Below, one piece after another: positions 35,491 through 44,105 of a stretch of DNA of 63,198 bases; within the stretch, counting starts at the first letter, position 1, and every line of letters begins with the position of its first letter. The notes under the pieces are model-generated. The model worked only from the letters and a program-made list of their open reading frames with translations, searched no databases and had not been told where the DNA came from. The position numbers and the translations under genes are program-made. The stretch is from Mycobacterium sp. E3198 (GTDB lineage: Bacteria; Actinomycetota; Actinomycetes; Mycobacteriales; Mycobacteriaceae). The stretch lies in contig NZ_LZIS01000109.1 in NCBI RefSeq assembly GCF_001667015.1, positions 1 through 63,198 of the forward strand. Reading direction: 5' to 3'.

Positions 35491-35693
35491 CTGTGTCCTT
35501 CGTCTATGCGTTCTGACAAGCCCGGCCCAAGGCAACCCCAAATTTATTTCGGCCGGGTGAATTAGGCGGGACTCGGGGGCGATGACAACCGAGGTTGCCA
35601 GACCGAGCCGGCCGCCCCGCGGCTGCCGCGCGAAACTGAGGCGCCATATCGCGATGAGTTTCGGTCTCGGGACTTGTCTATATGAGTAGTTCG

Positions 35694-35723
35694 AAGCCCC
35701 TGCACCTCCGTGCGGGGGCTTTT
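35694..35723 (+). terminator. Strong hairpin with T tract just upstream of an SDR gene
   Basis: AGCCCC-t-GCAC-ctcc-GTGC-g-GGGGCT followed by TTTT is a near-perfect intrinsic-terminator fold ending about 20 bases before the SDR start. No plus-strand gene ends upstream. It therefore either terminates an unannotated small RNA from 35491-35690 or acts as a leader attenuator. A TATATG-like -10 (about 35680-35685) would start transcription right at the hairpin. Confidence 0.55.
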
Positions 35724-35743
35724 CCAGTTGAGAGAGGCGTGTG

Positions 35744-36463
35744 ATGGACCCGATCGCGGACAAGGCAGTTTTGATCACCGGTGCCAATCGCGGCATCGGC
35801 CGGGCCCTCGTGGCGGAGGCGCTGCGCAGGGGGGCGCGGCGGGTGTACGCCGGCACGCGGGGCGTGTCGCCGTCGCCAGACGAGCGGGTGGTCCCGCTGA
35901 CGCTCGACGTGACCGACGCCGCGCAGATCCGTGCGGCCGTCGCCGCGGCGGGGTCGCTCGACGTGCTGATCAACAACGCCGGCATCGCGCTCTACGACGA
36001 CCTCGGCGAGCCCGGGGTGCTCGAGCGGCACCTGGCCGTCAACCTGTTCGGCACCTACGCGGTGACGCGGGGCTTCCTGCCGGCGCTGATCCGATCCCAG
36101 GGCGCGGTGATCAACAACCTGTCGGTCAACGCGTTGGCGCCCCTTCCGCTGATTCCCGCGTACTCGGTCTCCAAGGCGGCCGCGCTCAGCCTCACCCAGT
36201 CGCTGCGCGCCTTGCTGGCTCCGCAAGGCGTGCGGGTCCACGCGATGTTCACCGGTCCCGTGGACACCGACATGACCCGGGCCCTCGACATCCCGAAAGC
36301 AACCCCCCGGTCCGTCGCGGCCGCCGTCTTCGACGCCCTGCAACGCGGCCAACTCGACATCTTCCCCGACCCCGTGTCGCAATCCATCGCCGAGGGCTGG
36401 CACAGCGGCCCGGCCAAGGAGCTCGAGCGGCAGTACGCCCAGCTGCTCGCCACGCACGCCTGA
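35744..36463 (+). CDS. Short-chain dehydrogenase/reductase
   Basis: 239-residue classical SDR: cofactor motif TGANRGIGRALV, NNAG in DVLINNAGIALYD, and YSVSK with catalytic Tyr/Lys in LIPAYSVSKAAAL. GAGAGG is 6 nt before ATG 35744; the GTG at 35741 is too close to it. It is the first gene of a same-strand run (SDR, SDR, DUF899, sigma factor, MDMPI) and is preceded by a terminator-like hairpin. Substrate unknown. Confidence 0.87.
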   Translation: MDPIADKAVLITGANRGIGRALVAEALRRGARRVYAGTRGVSPSPDERVVPLTLDVTDAAQIRAAVAAAGSLDVLINNAGIALYDDLGEPGVLERHLAVNLFGTYAVTRGFLPALIRSQGAVINNLSVNALAPLPLIPAYSVSKAAALSLTQSLRALLAPQGVRVHAMFTGPVDTDMTRALDIPKATPRSVAAAVFDALQRGQLDIFPDPVSQSIAEGWHSGPAKELERQYAQLLATHA

Positions 36464-36500
36464 CAAGACAACACGCCTGACAACACAGCAGGAGGACAAG

Positions 36501-37244
36501 ATGAACAACCTCTCGGGCAAGACGGCACTCGTCGTCGGCGCCAGCCGCGGGCTGGGGCGGGGCATCGCAGTCGCCACGGCCGCGGCGGGCGCCTCGGTGA
36601 TCGCCGTGTCCCGCAGCGCGACAACGTTTCCCGAGCCCGGCGGCGCCGGCAGCATTCAAGCGGTCGCCGCCGATGCGGCCGATCCCACGGTGCCGGGCGG
36701 CCTGCTCGACCAATACGATCCGCAGCTGCTGGTCGTGGTGGCCGGGGCGACCCCGCTGATCCGCCCACTGCAGCACCACACCTGGGAGACGTTTTCGGCC
36801 AACTGGAACACCGACGTCCGGATCGCCTTTCACTGGCTGCGGGAGGCCCTGCTCAAACCGCTGCGGCCCGGCAGCACGGTGGTGGTCGTCAGCAGCGGCG
36901 CCGCGCTGGCCGGCTCGCCGCTCAGCGGCGGGTACGCCGGCGCCAAGGCCACCCAACGCTTCATCAGCGGCTACGCGCAGGAGGAGGCGGACCGCGCGGG
37001 CCTCGGCATCACCTTCACGGCCGTGCTGCCGCGGATCACCCCGCTGACCGACCTCGGCCGCCCCGCCGTGCGGGCGTACGCGGCCCGCAGCGGTCAATCC
37101 GAGGAGGAATACGTCAGGCAGCTCGGCGAACCGGTCAGCCCGGGGTCGGCCGGTGCGGCGGTGCTGGAGCTGGCGCAGGCGGACAGCGCCGGCGTTGCTC
37201 CCGGCTACCTGCTGACCGGCGCGGGGCTGCAGAAGCTCGCCTGA
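36501..37244 (+). CDS. Short-chain dehydrogenase/reductase
   Basis: 247-residue SDR. Cofactor motif GASRGLGRGIA; VVVAGATPL replaces the usual NNAG; the active site is SGGYAGAKATQRF with Tyr and Lys of the YxxxK pair present. AGGAGGA precedes the ATG. It lies 37 bases after the previous SDR. The changed NNAG motif is typical of divergent SDRs, so enzymatic activity is likely but not certain. Confidence 0.85.
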   Translation: MNNLSGKTALVVGASRGLGRGIAVATAAAGASVIAVSRSATTFPEPGGAGSIQAVAADAADPTVPGGLLDQYDPQLLVVVAGATPLIRPLQHHTWETFSANWNTDVRIAFHWLREALLKPLRPGSTVVVVSSGAALAGSPLSGGYAGAKATQRFISGYAQEEADRAGLGITFTAVLPRITPLTDLGRPAVRAYAARSGQSEEEYVRQLGEPVSPGSAGAAVLELAQADSAGVAPGYLLTGAGLQKLA

Positions 37245-37293
37245 CGCGCGCCCAATCGTCCAAAAGTACTGCACCACAAGCGAAAGGCCGACG

Positions 37294-38055
37294 ATGAACA
37301 TGCAGATGAACATGCAGACACCCCCGATCGTATCGGCGCGGGACTGGGAGGCCGCACGGCAGCGGCTGCTGGTCAAGGAAAAAGAGCTGTCCCGGGCGCG
37401 CGACGCGCTGGCCGCCCAGCGCCGGCGCATGCCGTGGCTGCCGGTGGACAAGCCCTACCAATTCGACGGGCCCGACGGCAGTGTCGGCCTGCTTGACCTG
37501 TTCGCCGGCCGGCGCCAGCTGATCGTCTACCGAGCCTTCCTGGAACCCGGGGTGGACGGCTGGCCCGACCATGCCTGCCGGGGCTGCTCGATGATCGCCG
37601 ACCACATCGGCAACCTGGCGCACCTGAACGCCCGCAACACCACGCTGGTGTTCGCCTCCCGCGCCGGCCAGCCCGACATCGCCCGGGTGAAGGCCCGGAT
37701 GGGCTGGCACATGCCGTGGTACACCATCACCGACGACTTCGACCGCGACTTCGGCGTCGACGAGTGGCACGGCACCAACGCCTTCATCCGCGACGGCGAC
37801 CGGGTGTTCCGCACGTACTTCATCAACAACCGCGGCGACGAGGCGCTGGGCACCACCTGGAGTTACCTGGACATGACCGCGCTTGGGCGGCAGGAGGATT
37901 GGGAGGACTCCCCGGAGGGATACCCGCAGAGCCCCGCGTATGCGTGGTGGAACTGGCACGACGCCTACGGCGAGGAGCAACAGCAGTGGTGGGACGATCC
38001 CGACCCGGGCGAGCGCAACCCCAACGATCCCCGGCCGCCACGCCGGGACTCGTGA
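37294..38055 (+). CDS. DUF899 thioredoxin-like protein
   Basis: 253 residues of the DUF899 family with a thioredoxin-like fold: LLDLFAGRRQLIVYRAFLEP (strand and approach to the active site), then HACRGCSMIADHIGNLAHLN with a CxxC-type motif. GTTWSYLDMTALGRQEDWED is the conserved C-terminal signature. The tail is Pro/Asp-rich. In actinobacteria such genes often sit next to ECF sigma factors, as here (13 bases to the next start). Likely a redox protein, perhaps peroxide-linked; its partner is unknown. Confidence 0.88.
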   Translation: MNMQMNMQTPPIVSARDWEAARQRLLVKEKELSRARDALAAQRRRMPWLPVDKPYQFDGPDGSVGLLDLFAGRRQLIVYRAFLEPGVDGWPDHACRGCSMIADHIGNLAHLNARNTTLVFASRAGQPDIARVKARMGWHMPWYTITDDFDRDFGVDEWHGTNAFIRDGDRVFRTYFINNRGDEALGTTWSYLDMTALGRQEDWEDSPEGYPQSPAYAWWNWHDAYGEEQQQWWDDPDPGERNPNDPRPPRRDS

Positions 38056-38067
38056 AAGGCTTCAGGC

Positions 38068-39054
38068 ATGGCGGACGCCCGCATCGATGATTTCGCACAA
38101 GTCGCCGAACGGTACCGGCCCGAGTTGCGGGCGTACTGCTACCGCATGGTCGGATCCGTCGACGAGTGCGAGGATCTCGTGCAGGACACCTACCTGCGGG
38201 CGTGGCAGGCCTACGACCGGTTCGAGGGCCGATCCTCAGTCCGGCTGTGGCTGTACAAGATTGCCACGAACACGTACTTGAACGTGTTACAGACCCGCAG
38301 GCGCCGTCCGCTTCCCTCCGGGCTCGGCGCCCCGGCCGACAGCGCGGCGGTCGCGCTCGCTCCAGCACAATCGGACATCCCGTGGCTGCAACCCGCACCG
38401 GACAGCCTGTTGTACGGCGCAACCGACGACCCCGCCGTCGTCGTGTCCGTGCGCAGCAGCGTCCGGTTGGCGTTCGTCGCCGCCCTGCAGCATTTGTCGC
38501 CCTTGCAGCGCGCGGTCTTGGTGCTGCGCGACGTATTGGGTTGGCAGGCCGGCGAAGTCGCCGAAATGCTGGAGACGTCCACCGCGGCCGTCAACAGCGC
38601 CTTGCAACGCGCCCGCGCGCGATTGGCGCAGGCCGGCCCGACGCTCGACGAGCTCGGCGAACCCACCGAACCCGAACTGCGCGACGTGCTCGACCGCTAC
38701 ATGGCCGCCTTCGAACACGCCGACGTCGACGCGTTGGCCGAACTGCTGCGCGCCGACGTCGAGCTCGAAATGCCGCCCATTCCGACCTGGTTCACGGGAC
38801 GAGATGCGGTGTGCGCGTTCCTGTCCCGGGTCGTGCTGCGCACGGCGGATTCATGGCGGCTCGCGCCCACCCGCGCCAACGGCGCCCCGGCCCTCGCCAT
38901 GTACAGGCGGGCGCCGGACGGTTCCTTCCAAGCCCATGGGCTGGACGTGCTGTCGCTGGTCGGCGGTCGCATCTCGCGCATCGTCGCCTTCAACGACGCG
39001 GCGTTGGTGGCAAAGTTCGGTCTGCCCGAGACGTTCGCGGCGGCGGGGAGCTGA
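38068..39054 (+). CDS. ECF sigma factor with C-terminal SnoaL-like domain (SigG-type)
   Basis: 328 residues. Region 2 (YCYRMVGSVDECEDLVQDTYLR and LWLYKIATNTYLN) is followed by a spacer and region 4 with its helix-turn-helix (LPLQRAVLVLRDVLGWQAGEV; here written LSPLQRAVLVLRDVLGW). A ~125-residue SnoaL/NTF2-like C-terminal domain starts near TEPELRDVLDRYMAAFEHAD. This architecture is the TIGR02960/SigG class, in which the tail replaces an anti-sigma factor. Downstream, 11 bases away, is an MDMPI-domain gene; upstream is DUF899. The regulon is not visible. Confidence 0.88.
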   Translation: MADARIDDFAQVAERYRPELRAYCYRMVGSVDECEDLVQDTYLRAWQAYDRFEGRSSVRLWLYKIATNTYLNVLQTRRRRPLPSGLGAPADSAAVALAPAQSDIPWLQPAPDSLLYGATDDPAVVVSVRSSVRLAFVAALQHLSPLQRAVLVLRDVLGWQAGEVAEMLETSTAAVNSALQRARARLAQAGPTLDELGEPTEPELRDVLDRYMAAFEHADVDALAELLRADVELEMPPIPTWFTGRDAVCAFLSRVVLRTADSWRLAPTRANGAPALAMYRRAPDGSFQAHGLDVLSLVGGRISRIVAFNDAALVAKFGLPETFAAAGS

Positions 39055-39065
39055 AGGCCCGGACC

Positions 39066-39647
39066 GTGTCCGACACCGACGAGCGGGCCGTGCTGACGGA
39101 AGCGGCCCGCTACCTGTTCCAAAACCTCCTTCTGGTTCGGGAGGCCGACCTCGCGGCGCCGACGCCGTGCCCGGCGTGGGACCTGCGCGGCCTGCTGCGC
39201 CACGTCGGCACCTCGCTGGCGGAGGTCGCCGACGTGCTGACGGCGCGCGACTTCGCCGAGCGGACCGGGCCGGCGGCAGCGTCCGATCCGGTGGGCGCGG
39301 TGCGGGCCGCGATCGTCGACTCTGTGCTCGCGGCCCGGGCGCACCGGGCCGCGCCCGGGTTTGCCGGGCCGTGGTGCGAGATCCAGGGCCGGACGCTACC
39401 CGCCAAAACCGTTGTCCACGTTGGGGCCATCGAGATGGTCGTGCACGCGTGGGATATCGCCGAGGCGTGTGGAATCGATCGGCCCATTCCCTCCGGAATC
39501 GCCTCGGCCCTGTTGTGGGTTTCGCCACCCCTGGCCCGGGCCGGGCTGGCCGCGCACGTCTTCGCCGAACCGCTGGCCGCACCGGCGGCCGCCCCGCCGA
39601 GTGACCAGCTGCTTGCCCTCTTCGGCCGCCGACACGTCCCTCGCTGA
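39066..39647 (+). CDS. TIGR03086/MDMPI-type DinB-fold protein
   Basis: 193 residues with a mycothiol-dependent maleylpyruvate isomerase N-terminal domain: TPCPAWDLRGLLRHVG near the start and VVHVGAIEMVVHAWDIA later supply the three-His-like metal region of the DinB fold. GTG 39066 lies 11 bases after the sigma-factor stop, and GAAGG precedes it. Members use mycothiol or bind metals; the reaction is unknown. Operon position with a sigma factor and DUF899 suggests a stress-linked role. Confidence 0.8.
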   Translation: MSDTDERAVLTEAARYLFQNLLLVREADLAAPTPCPAWDLRGLLRHVGTSLAEVADVLTARDFAERTGPAAASDPVGAVRAAIVDSVLAARAHRAAPGFAGPWCEIQGRTLPAKTVVHVGAIEMVVHAWDIAEACGIDRPIPSGIASALLWVSPPLARAGLAAHVFAEPLAAPAAAPPSDQLLALFGRRHVPR

Positions 39648-39663
39648 GCGCCGCCGGCGGCGC
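39648..39663. terminator. GC palindrome after the MDMPI gene
   Basis: GCGCCGCCGGCGGCGC is a perfect 16-bp palindrome directly after the TGA and can fold as a 6-bp stem with a CCGG loop. There is no T tract, so termination is plausible but unproven. Confidence 0.35.
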
Positions 39664-39693
39664 CACGCCGCCGGAGCCTTCCCGCCGGGCACC

Positions 39694-39699
39694 TAGACT
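39694..39699 (+). promoter_or_regulatory. -10 box of leaderless fadD31 promoter
   Basis: TAGACT is 6 nt before ATG 39706, with no Shine-Dalgarno sequence. This matches the leaderless pattern seen repeatedly in the window. Confidence 0.5.
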
Positions 39700-39705
39700 G
39701 CGCTC

Positions 39706-41541
39706 ATGGATTGCGGTTCGGAGCACAGCGCCGCGGCTCCAAAGGGCCTGCTACTGATAGAGGACTGCCTCGACGCCGAGGGCGGCATCGTGCTGCCGCC
39801 GGGCACCACCCTGATCTCGCTCATCGAGCGCAACATCGCCAATGTCGGCGACGCCGTGGCGTATCGCTTCCTGGACTACGCCCGCGCCGAAGGACACGCC
39901 ATCGAGGTGACCTGGGCCCAATTCGGGGTGCGGTTGGGGGCCATCGCCGCGCGGGTACAGCAGTTCGCCGGCGAGGGCGACCGGGTGGCGATCCTGGCGC
40001 CGCAGGGCATCGACTACGTCGCCGGCTTCTACGCCGCCATCAAGGCCGGGACCACCGCGGTGCCGTTGTTCGCGCCCGAACTCCCCGGCCACGCCGAACG
40101 TCTGGAGACGGCGCTGCGCGACTCCCGACCCGCGGCGGTGCTCACCACCGCGGCCGCGAAAGAGGCGGTGGAGAACTTTCTCGCCAACCTGCCGGACTTG
40201 CGGAAGCCGCAGCTGATCGTCATCGACGAGATACCCGACGCGGCCGGGGAGCTGTTCGTGCCCGTCGAACTCGACATCGACCGGGTGTCGCACCTGCAAT
40301 ACACCTCGGGTGCGACGCGGCCCCCGGTCGGGGTCGAGATCACCCATCGCGCCGTCGGCACCAACCTCGTGCAGATGATCCTCTCGATCGACCTGCTGGA
40401 CCGGAACACCCACGGCGTCAGCTGGTTACCGCTCTACCACGACATGGGCCTGTCGATGATCGGCTTTCCCGCCGTGTACGGCGGGCACTCCACCCTGATG
40501 TCGCCCACCGCGTTCGTCCGCAGGCCGCTGCGCTGGGTCCACGCGCTCTCCGCCGGGTCGAAGCAGGGCCGGGTGGTGACCGCCGCCCCGAACTTCGCCT
40601 ACGAGTGGACGGCCCAGCGCGGGCTGCCCGCACCCGGCGACGACGTCGACCTCAGCAATGTCGTGCTGATCATCGGTTCCGAACCGGTCAGCATCGAGGC
40701 GATCCGGACCTTCAACAAGGCCTTCGCCCCGTATGGGTTGCCGCGCACGGCATTCAAGCCCTCGTACGGCATCGCGGAGGCCACCCTGATGATCGCGACC
40801 ATCGATGCCTCCGCGGAGGCGTCCGTCGTGTATCTCGACCGCGAACGGTTGAGCGCCGGTCACGCGGTTCGCGTCCCGGCCGACGCCCCGAACGCGGTGG
40901 CGCAGGTGTCCTGCGGCCGGGTCGCTCGCAGCCTATGGGCGGTGATCGTCGACCCCGACAGCGGATCCGAACTGCCCGACGGCGCTATCGGCGAGATCTG
41001 GCTGCAGGGCAACAACGTGGGTCGCGGGTATTGGGGGCTACCCGACGAAACACGGCTGGCCTTCGGCGCCACGCTGCGGTCGCGGCTCGCCCACGGCAGC
41101 CACGCCGACGGCTCGACGCCCGGGCGGCCCTGGCTACGGACCGGAGACCTCGGCGTGTACCTCGACGGCGAGATCTACGTGACGGGTCGCATCGCGGACC
41201 TGATCACCATCGCGGACCGCAACCACTACCCGCAGGACATCGAGGCCACCGTCGCCGAAGCCTCGCCCATGGTGCGACGCGGATATGTGACCGCGTTCTC
41301 CGTGCCGCGCGACGGTGAACAGCGCCTCGTGGTGATCGCCGAACGCGCCGCCGGCACCAGTCGCGACGATCCCCGGCCGGCGATCGCGGCGATCGGCAAC
41401 GCGGTGTCACGCCGGCACGGCGTGCCGGTCTCCGACGTGCGTTTCCTGCCCGCCGGTGGCATTCCACGCACCACCAGCGGCAAACTGGCCCGCCGAGCCT
41501 GCCGCGCGCAATACCTCAGCGGCGCACTGGGAGCGCATTAG
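39706..41541 (+). CDS. fadD31: Fatty acyl-AMP ligase/acyl-CoA synthetase FadD31
   Basis: 611 residues of the FAAL-like branch of FadD. Motifs: HLQYTSGATRPPVGVEITHR (phosphate loop), SWLPLYHDMGL (FAAL signature), SYGIAEATL, TGDLGVYLDGEIYVTGR and NHYPQDIEATV, ending with the C-terminal lysine region GIPRTTSGKLARR. Length and position (immediately before the MPT63 region) match FadD31 (Rv1925). It would activate a fatty acid as acyl-adenylate, usually for a polyketide synthase, but no PKS lies in this window. Confidence 0.9.
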   Translation: MDCGSEHSAAAPKGLLLIEDCLDAEGGIVLPPGTTLISLIERNIANVGDAVAYRFLDYARAEGHAIEVTWAQFGVRLGAIAARVQQFAGEGDRVAILAPQGIDYVAGFYAAIKAGTTAVPLFAPELPGHAERLETALRDSRPAAVLTTAAAKEAVENFLANLPDLRKPQLIVIDEIPDAAGELFVPVELDIDRVSHLQYTSGATRPPVGVEITHRAVGTNLVQMILSIDLLDRNTHGVSWLPLYHDMGLSMIGFPAVYGGHSTLMSPTAFVRRPLRWVHALSAGSKQGRVVTAAPNFAYEWTAQRGLPAPGDDVDLSNVVLIIGSEPVSIEAIRTFNKAFAPYGLPRTAFKPSYGIAEATLMIATIDASAEASVVYLDRERLSAGHAVRVPADAPNAVAQVSCGRVARSLWAVIVDPDSGSELPDGAIGEIWLQGNNVGRGYWGLPDETRLAFGATLRSRLAHGSHADGSTPGRPWLRTGDLGVYLDGEIYVTGRIADLITIADRNHYPQDIEATVAEASPMVRRGYVTAFSVPRDGEQRLVVIAERAAGTSRDDPRPAIAAIGNAVSRRHGVPVSDVRFLPAGGIPRTTSGKLARRACRAQYLSGALGAH

Positions 41542-41588
41542 CGGCCGGGCGAGCCCGCCGGAAGGCGCAGCGGTGGCATCCTGGCGGG

Positions 41589-42266
41589 ATGGGTCTGATC
41601 ATCCGGTTGGCGGAGCTCCTGATCGTGATCCTGCCGTTGACGGGCATGGTGATCGCCGCGGTGCGGGCGTTCACCGCCAACAAGCGCCGCGCCGAACAGC
41701 CGCGGGAGCTGGACCAGACGCGCCCGGCGGAAGCTGCGGGAGCGCCGGTCGGGAACGCCACTAGCCAAGCGGCGCAATGGCGTTCGCTGCGGCGCGTCAT
41801 CGAGGAGCACGGCCGCACCGACGCGCGGTGGCTCGAGTACGAACTCGACGTCGCCAAGCTGCTCGACTTCCCGCTGATGACCGACATGCGCGATCCACTC
41901 ACGATCGGCTTCCACAAAGCCAAGCTCCGTGCGGACTTTCTGCGCCCCGTCAAGGCCGAAGACCTCCTCGACGACCGGGAGTCCGCGACCCGGTATCAAT
42001 CCGCGGTCGAGGACTACGTGACCGCGTTCAACGTCGCCGAGGCCGAGGCGACGCGCAGGCGCCGCAGCGACTTCTCCGCCGAGGGCCGGCAGCGGATCGC
42101 GCGCGCCCAGAGCCTGTTGCGGGTGGCCGCGGACCCCGCCGCGGCGCCGCAGGAACGGCAGAAAGCCTTCGACCTGGCCCGCAAGGAACTCGACGGCCTG
42201 ATCGTGTTGCCCTCCACCACGCAGGCCAGCATCGAACGGGGGATCTCCGGTCAGCTGGAGGGATGA
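41589..42266 (+). CDS. Hypothetical membrane-anchored protein
   Basis: 225 residues. One N-terminal membrane segment (LIIRLAELLIVILPLTGMVI) is followed by a charged cytoplasmic part rich in helices (RRSLRRVIEEHGRTDARW style stretches, AEATRRRRSDFSAEGRQRI). No catalytic motif is recognised. It is the first of two genes between fadD31 and mpt63. Function unknown; proteins like it are common in mycobacteria. Confidence 0.75.
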   Translation: MGLIIRLAELLIVILPLTGMVIAAVRAFTANKRRAEQPRELDQTRPAEAAGAPVGNATSQAAQWRSLRRVIEEHGRTDARWLEYELDVAKLLDFPLMTDMRDPLTIGFHKAKLRADFLRPVKAEDLLDDRESATRYQSAVEDYVTAFNVAEAEATRRRRSDFSAEGRQRIARAQSLLRVAADPAAAPQERQKAFDLARKELDGLIVLPSTTQASIERGISGQLEG

Positions 42267-42311
42267 CTTTCGCCTCTAACCGGTGCGGGCGGCTGCGCGC
42301 ATCATGACGCC

Positions 42312-42680
42312 ATGATCGATTACGAGCTGGACAGCGAGCACAACATCCTGCTGGTACACTCGGAGTCCGCGCTCGACGCAAGCGACTTCGCCGAACTCGC
42401 CAAGGCCGTCGACCCGCACATCGAGGCCAACGGCGACCTCGCCGGGCTCATCATCAGCGCGCCGTCGTTCCCCGGCTGGGACAGTTTCAAGGCGATGGTC
42501 ACCCACTTCCGCTTCGTCCGGGATCACCACAAGCACATCAAGAAAATCGCAGTGGTCACCGACTCGCACCTCGCGGATGTGGCCGAGCATCTGGGCTCGC
42601 ACTTTGTGTCGGCCACGATCCAGCACTTTCCCGCCGGGCAGGTCGAGGAAGCGCGCCGGTGGATTATCGGCGGCCCGTAG
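42312..42680 (+). CDS. SpoIIAA-like STAS/AAS-fold protein
   Basis: 122 residues with the SpoIIAA-like pattern (PF11964 type): LLVHSESALDASDFAELAKA, GLIISAPSFPGWDSFKAM, HHKHIKKIAVVTDSH and a C-terminal FPAGQVEEARRWI. Such proteins are small lipid-binding or regulatory proteins. No partner kinase or phosphatase is adjacent. It converges with mpt63, separated by 17 bases. Confidence 0.82.
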   Translation: MIDYELDSEHNILLVHSESALDASDFAELAKAVDPHIEANGDLAGLIISAPSFPGWDSFKAMVTHFRFVRDHHKHIKKIAVVTDSHLADVAEHLGSHFVSATIQHFPAGQVEEARRWIIGGP

Positions 42681-42697
42681 CCCGCCCGGCTACCGCG

Positions 42698-43177
42698 CTA
42701 CGGACCCCAGATCAGCAAATCTTCCATTCCATTGTTCATCGCGACGATCGTCGGCGATGGACCGGTGACGTCGAAATAAATTTTGCCGGTCGATTGTGCG
42801 CCCTGCGGGATGGTGGCCCCGCTAATCGTGTTCGGACCCGCGACCTGCCACAGGACCCGGTAGTTCACGCCGCCGGCGGTGCGGGCGTTGAACTGCGAGA
42901 TGGCCGGGGTGACGGTGCCGCGAATGGCCTTGACGGTGGCCGTGGCCTCCCACAACTGGCCCGCCACGGGATAGCCCGGAACGGTATCGGCGCTGGACTT
43001 GAGGTCGCTGACCGTCCAGCCGAGTTCCACCTGCCCGACCGAATCGGTCATGGTCAATTCGCTGCCGAGTTTGCCGGTATTGGGATAGGCACACTTCGCA
43101 ATCGGTGCACTGGTGAAAGCGATCGTCGCCATGCCCACCATCGCTACCGCTGTCGTTATCATCGTGGTGATCTTCAT
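42698..43177 (-). CDS. mpt63: Immunogenic secreted protein MPT63
   Basis: 159 residues, closely matching my memory of M. tuberculosis MPT63 (Rv1926c): KLGSELTMTDSVGQVELGW, VAGQLWEATATVKAIRGTVT, TISGATIPQGAQSTGKIYFD and the end MNNGMEDLLIW. It is a beta-sandwich protein secreted into culture medium, of unknown function. The signal peptide core is present, but the cleavage region reads APIAKC-AYP, with a lysine and cysteine where M. tuberculosis has an ordinary AxA site. GGAGC precedes the ATG. Confidence 0.95.
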   Translation of the reverse strand: MKITTMITTAVAMVGMATIAFTSAPIAKCAYPNTGKLGSELTMTDSVGQVELGWTVSDLKSSADTVPGYPVAGQLWEATATVKAIRGTVTPAISQFNARTAGGVNYRVLWQVAGPNTISGATIPQGAQSTGKIYFDVTGPSPTIVAMNNGMEDLLIWGP

Positions 43178-43336
43178 GGGTGCTCCATTACGCGTTTGGG
43201 CGGCCCGCTATTCGAAGTCGCCCGCCGTAATAGACACCTTAGGCCGCAAATAAGCAATGTTTCCAGCAACGGTTCGCCGAACTCATCATCGCGCATCGGA
43301 CGGTCATAGCCGGCAAAGGCGTGCCACGATGATCGA

Positions 43337-44098
43337 ATGACCGTCCCGCCCGACCTTCCGGTAGCCCCACCGGGTCTCGCCGGCTACCCGGTGGCGCCGC
43401 CGCCGCTTCCCGGTCGAGTCACCTTCGAGCAGCGCTGGGCCGATCTGACCTTCATCCACTGGCCGGTGCGGCCGGAAAGCGTCGAAGCCCTGTACCCGCC
43501 GGGCACCCGCCCGGACGTCTTCGCCGACGGGATGACCTACGTGTCGCTGATCCCGTTCGTGCTCGCCAGCACCCGGGTTGGCACCGCGCTGCCGCTGCCG
43601 TACTTCGGCCGCTTTGCCGAGACCAACGTCCGGCTCTATTCGATCGACGCCTCCGACCGGCACGGCGTGTTGTTCCGGTCGCTCGAAACCGCGCGCCTGG
43701 CCGCGGTGCCCGCGATCCGCATCGGCCTCGGCGTGCCCTACACCTGGGCGAGGATGCGGGTGACGCGCCGCGGCGACCACGTGACCTACGACAGCGTGCG
43801 CCGCTGGCCCCAGCGCGGCCTGCGCAACCGGGTGACGGTTGCCCTCGGTGAGGTGGTCGAGCCGACGCCGCTGGAGGTCTGGCTGACCGCGCGGTGGGGC
43901 GCGCACACCCGCAAGGCCGGCCGCACCTGGTGGGTGCCGAACGAGCACGACCCGTGGCCGATGCGCGCGGCCGAGATCGTCGCCCTGAGCGACGAGTTGG
44001 TGGGTGCGAGCGGGGTGCGACCCGCCGGCGAGCGCCTGCGTGCCCTGTTTTCCGACGGCGTGCGGGCGCGTTTCGGTCGCCCGTGCCTCGTGGCCTGA
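43337..44098 (+). CDS. DUF2071 family protein
   Basis: 253 residues: FEQRWADLTFIHWPVRPESV near the N terminus, GMTYVSLIPFVL, FAETNVRLYSIDASDRHGVLF and the C-terminal WGAHTRKAGRTWWVPNEH are typical of DUF2071 (YqjF-like) proteins, which have an acetoacetate decarboxylase-like fold. By position it is Rv1927. Function unknown. It converges with the SDR gene with a 7-base gap. Confidence 0.85.
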   Translation: MTVPPDLPVAPPGLAGYPVAPPPLPGRVTFEQRWADLTFIHWPVRPESVEALYPPGTRPDVFADGMTYVSLIPFVLASTRVGTALPLPYFGRFAETNVRLYSIDASDRHGVLFRSLETARLAAVPAIRIGLGVPYTWARMRVTRRGDHVTYDSVRRWPQRGLRNRVTVALGEVVEPTPLEVWLTARWGAHTRKAGRTWWVPNEHDPWPMRAAEIVALSDELVGASGVRPAGERLRALFSDGVRARFGRPCLVA

Positions 44099-44105
44099 TC
44101 CCCGA

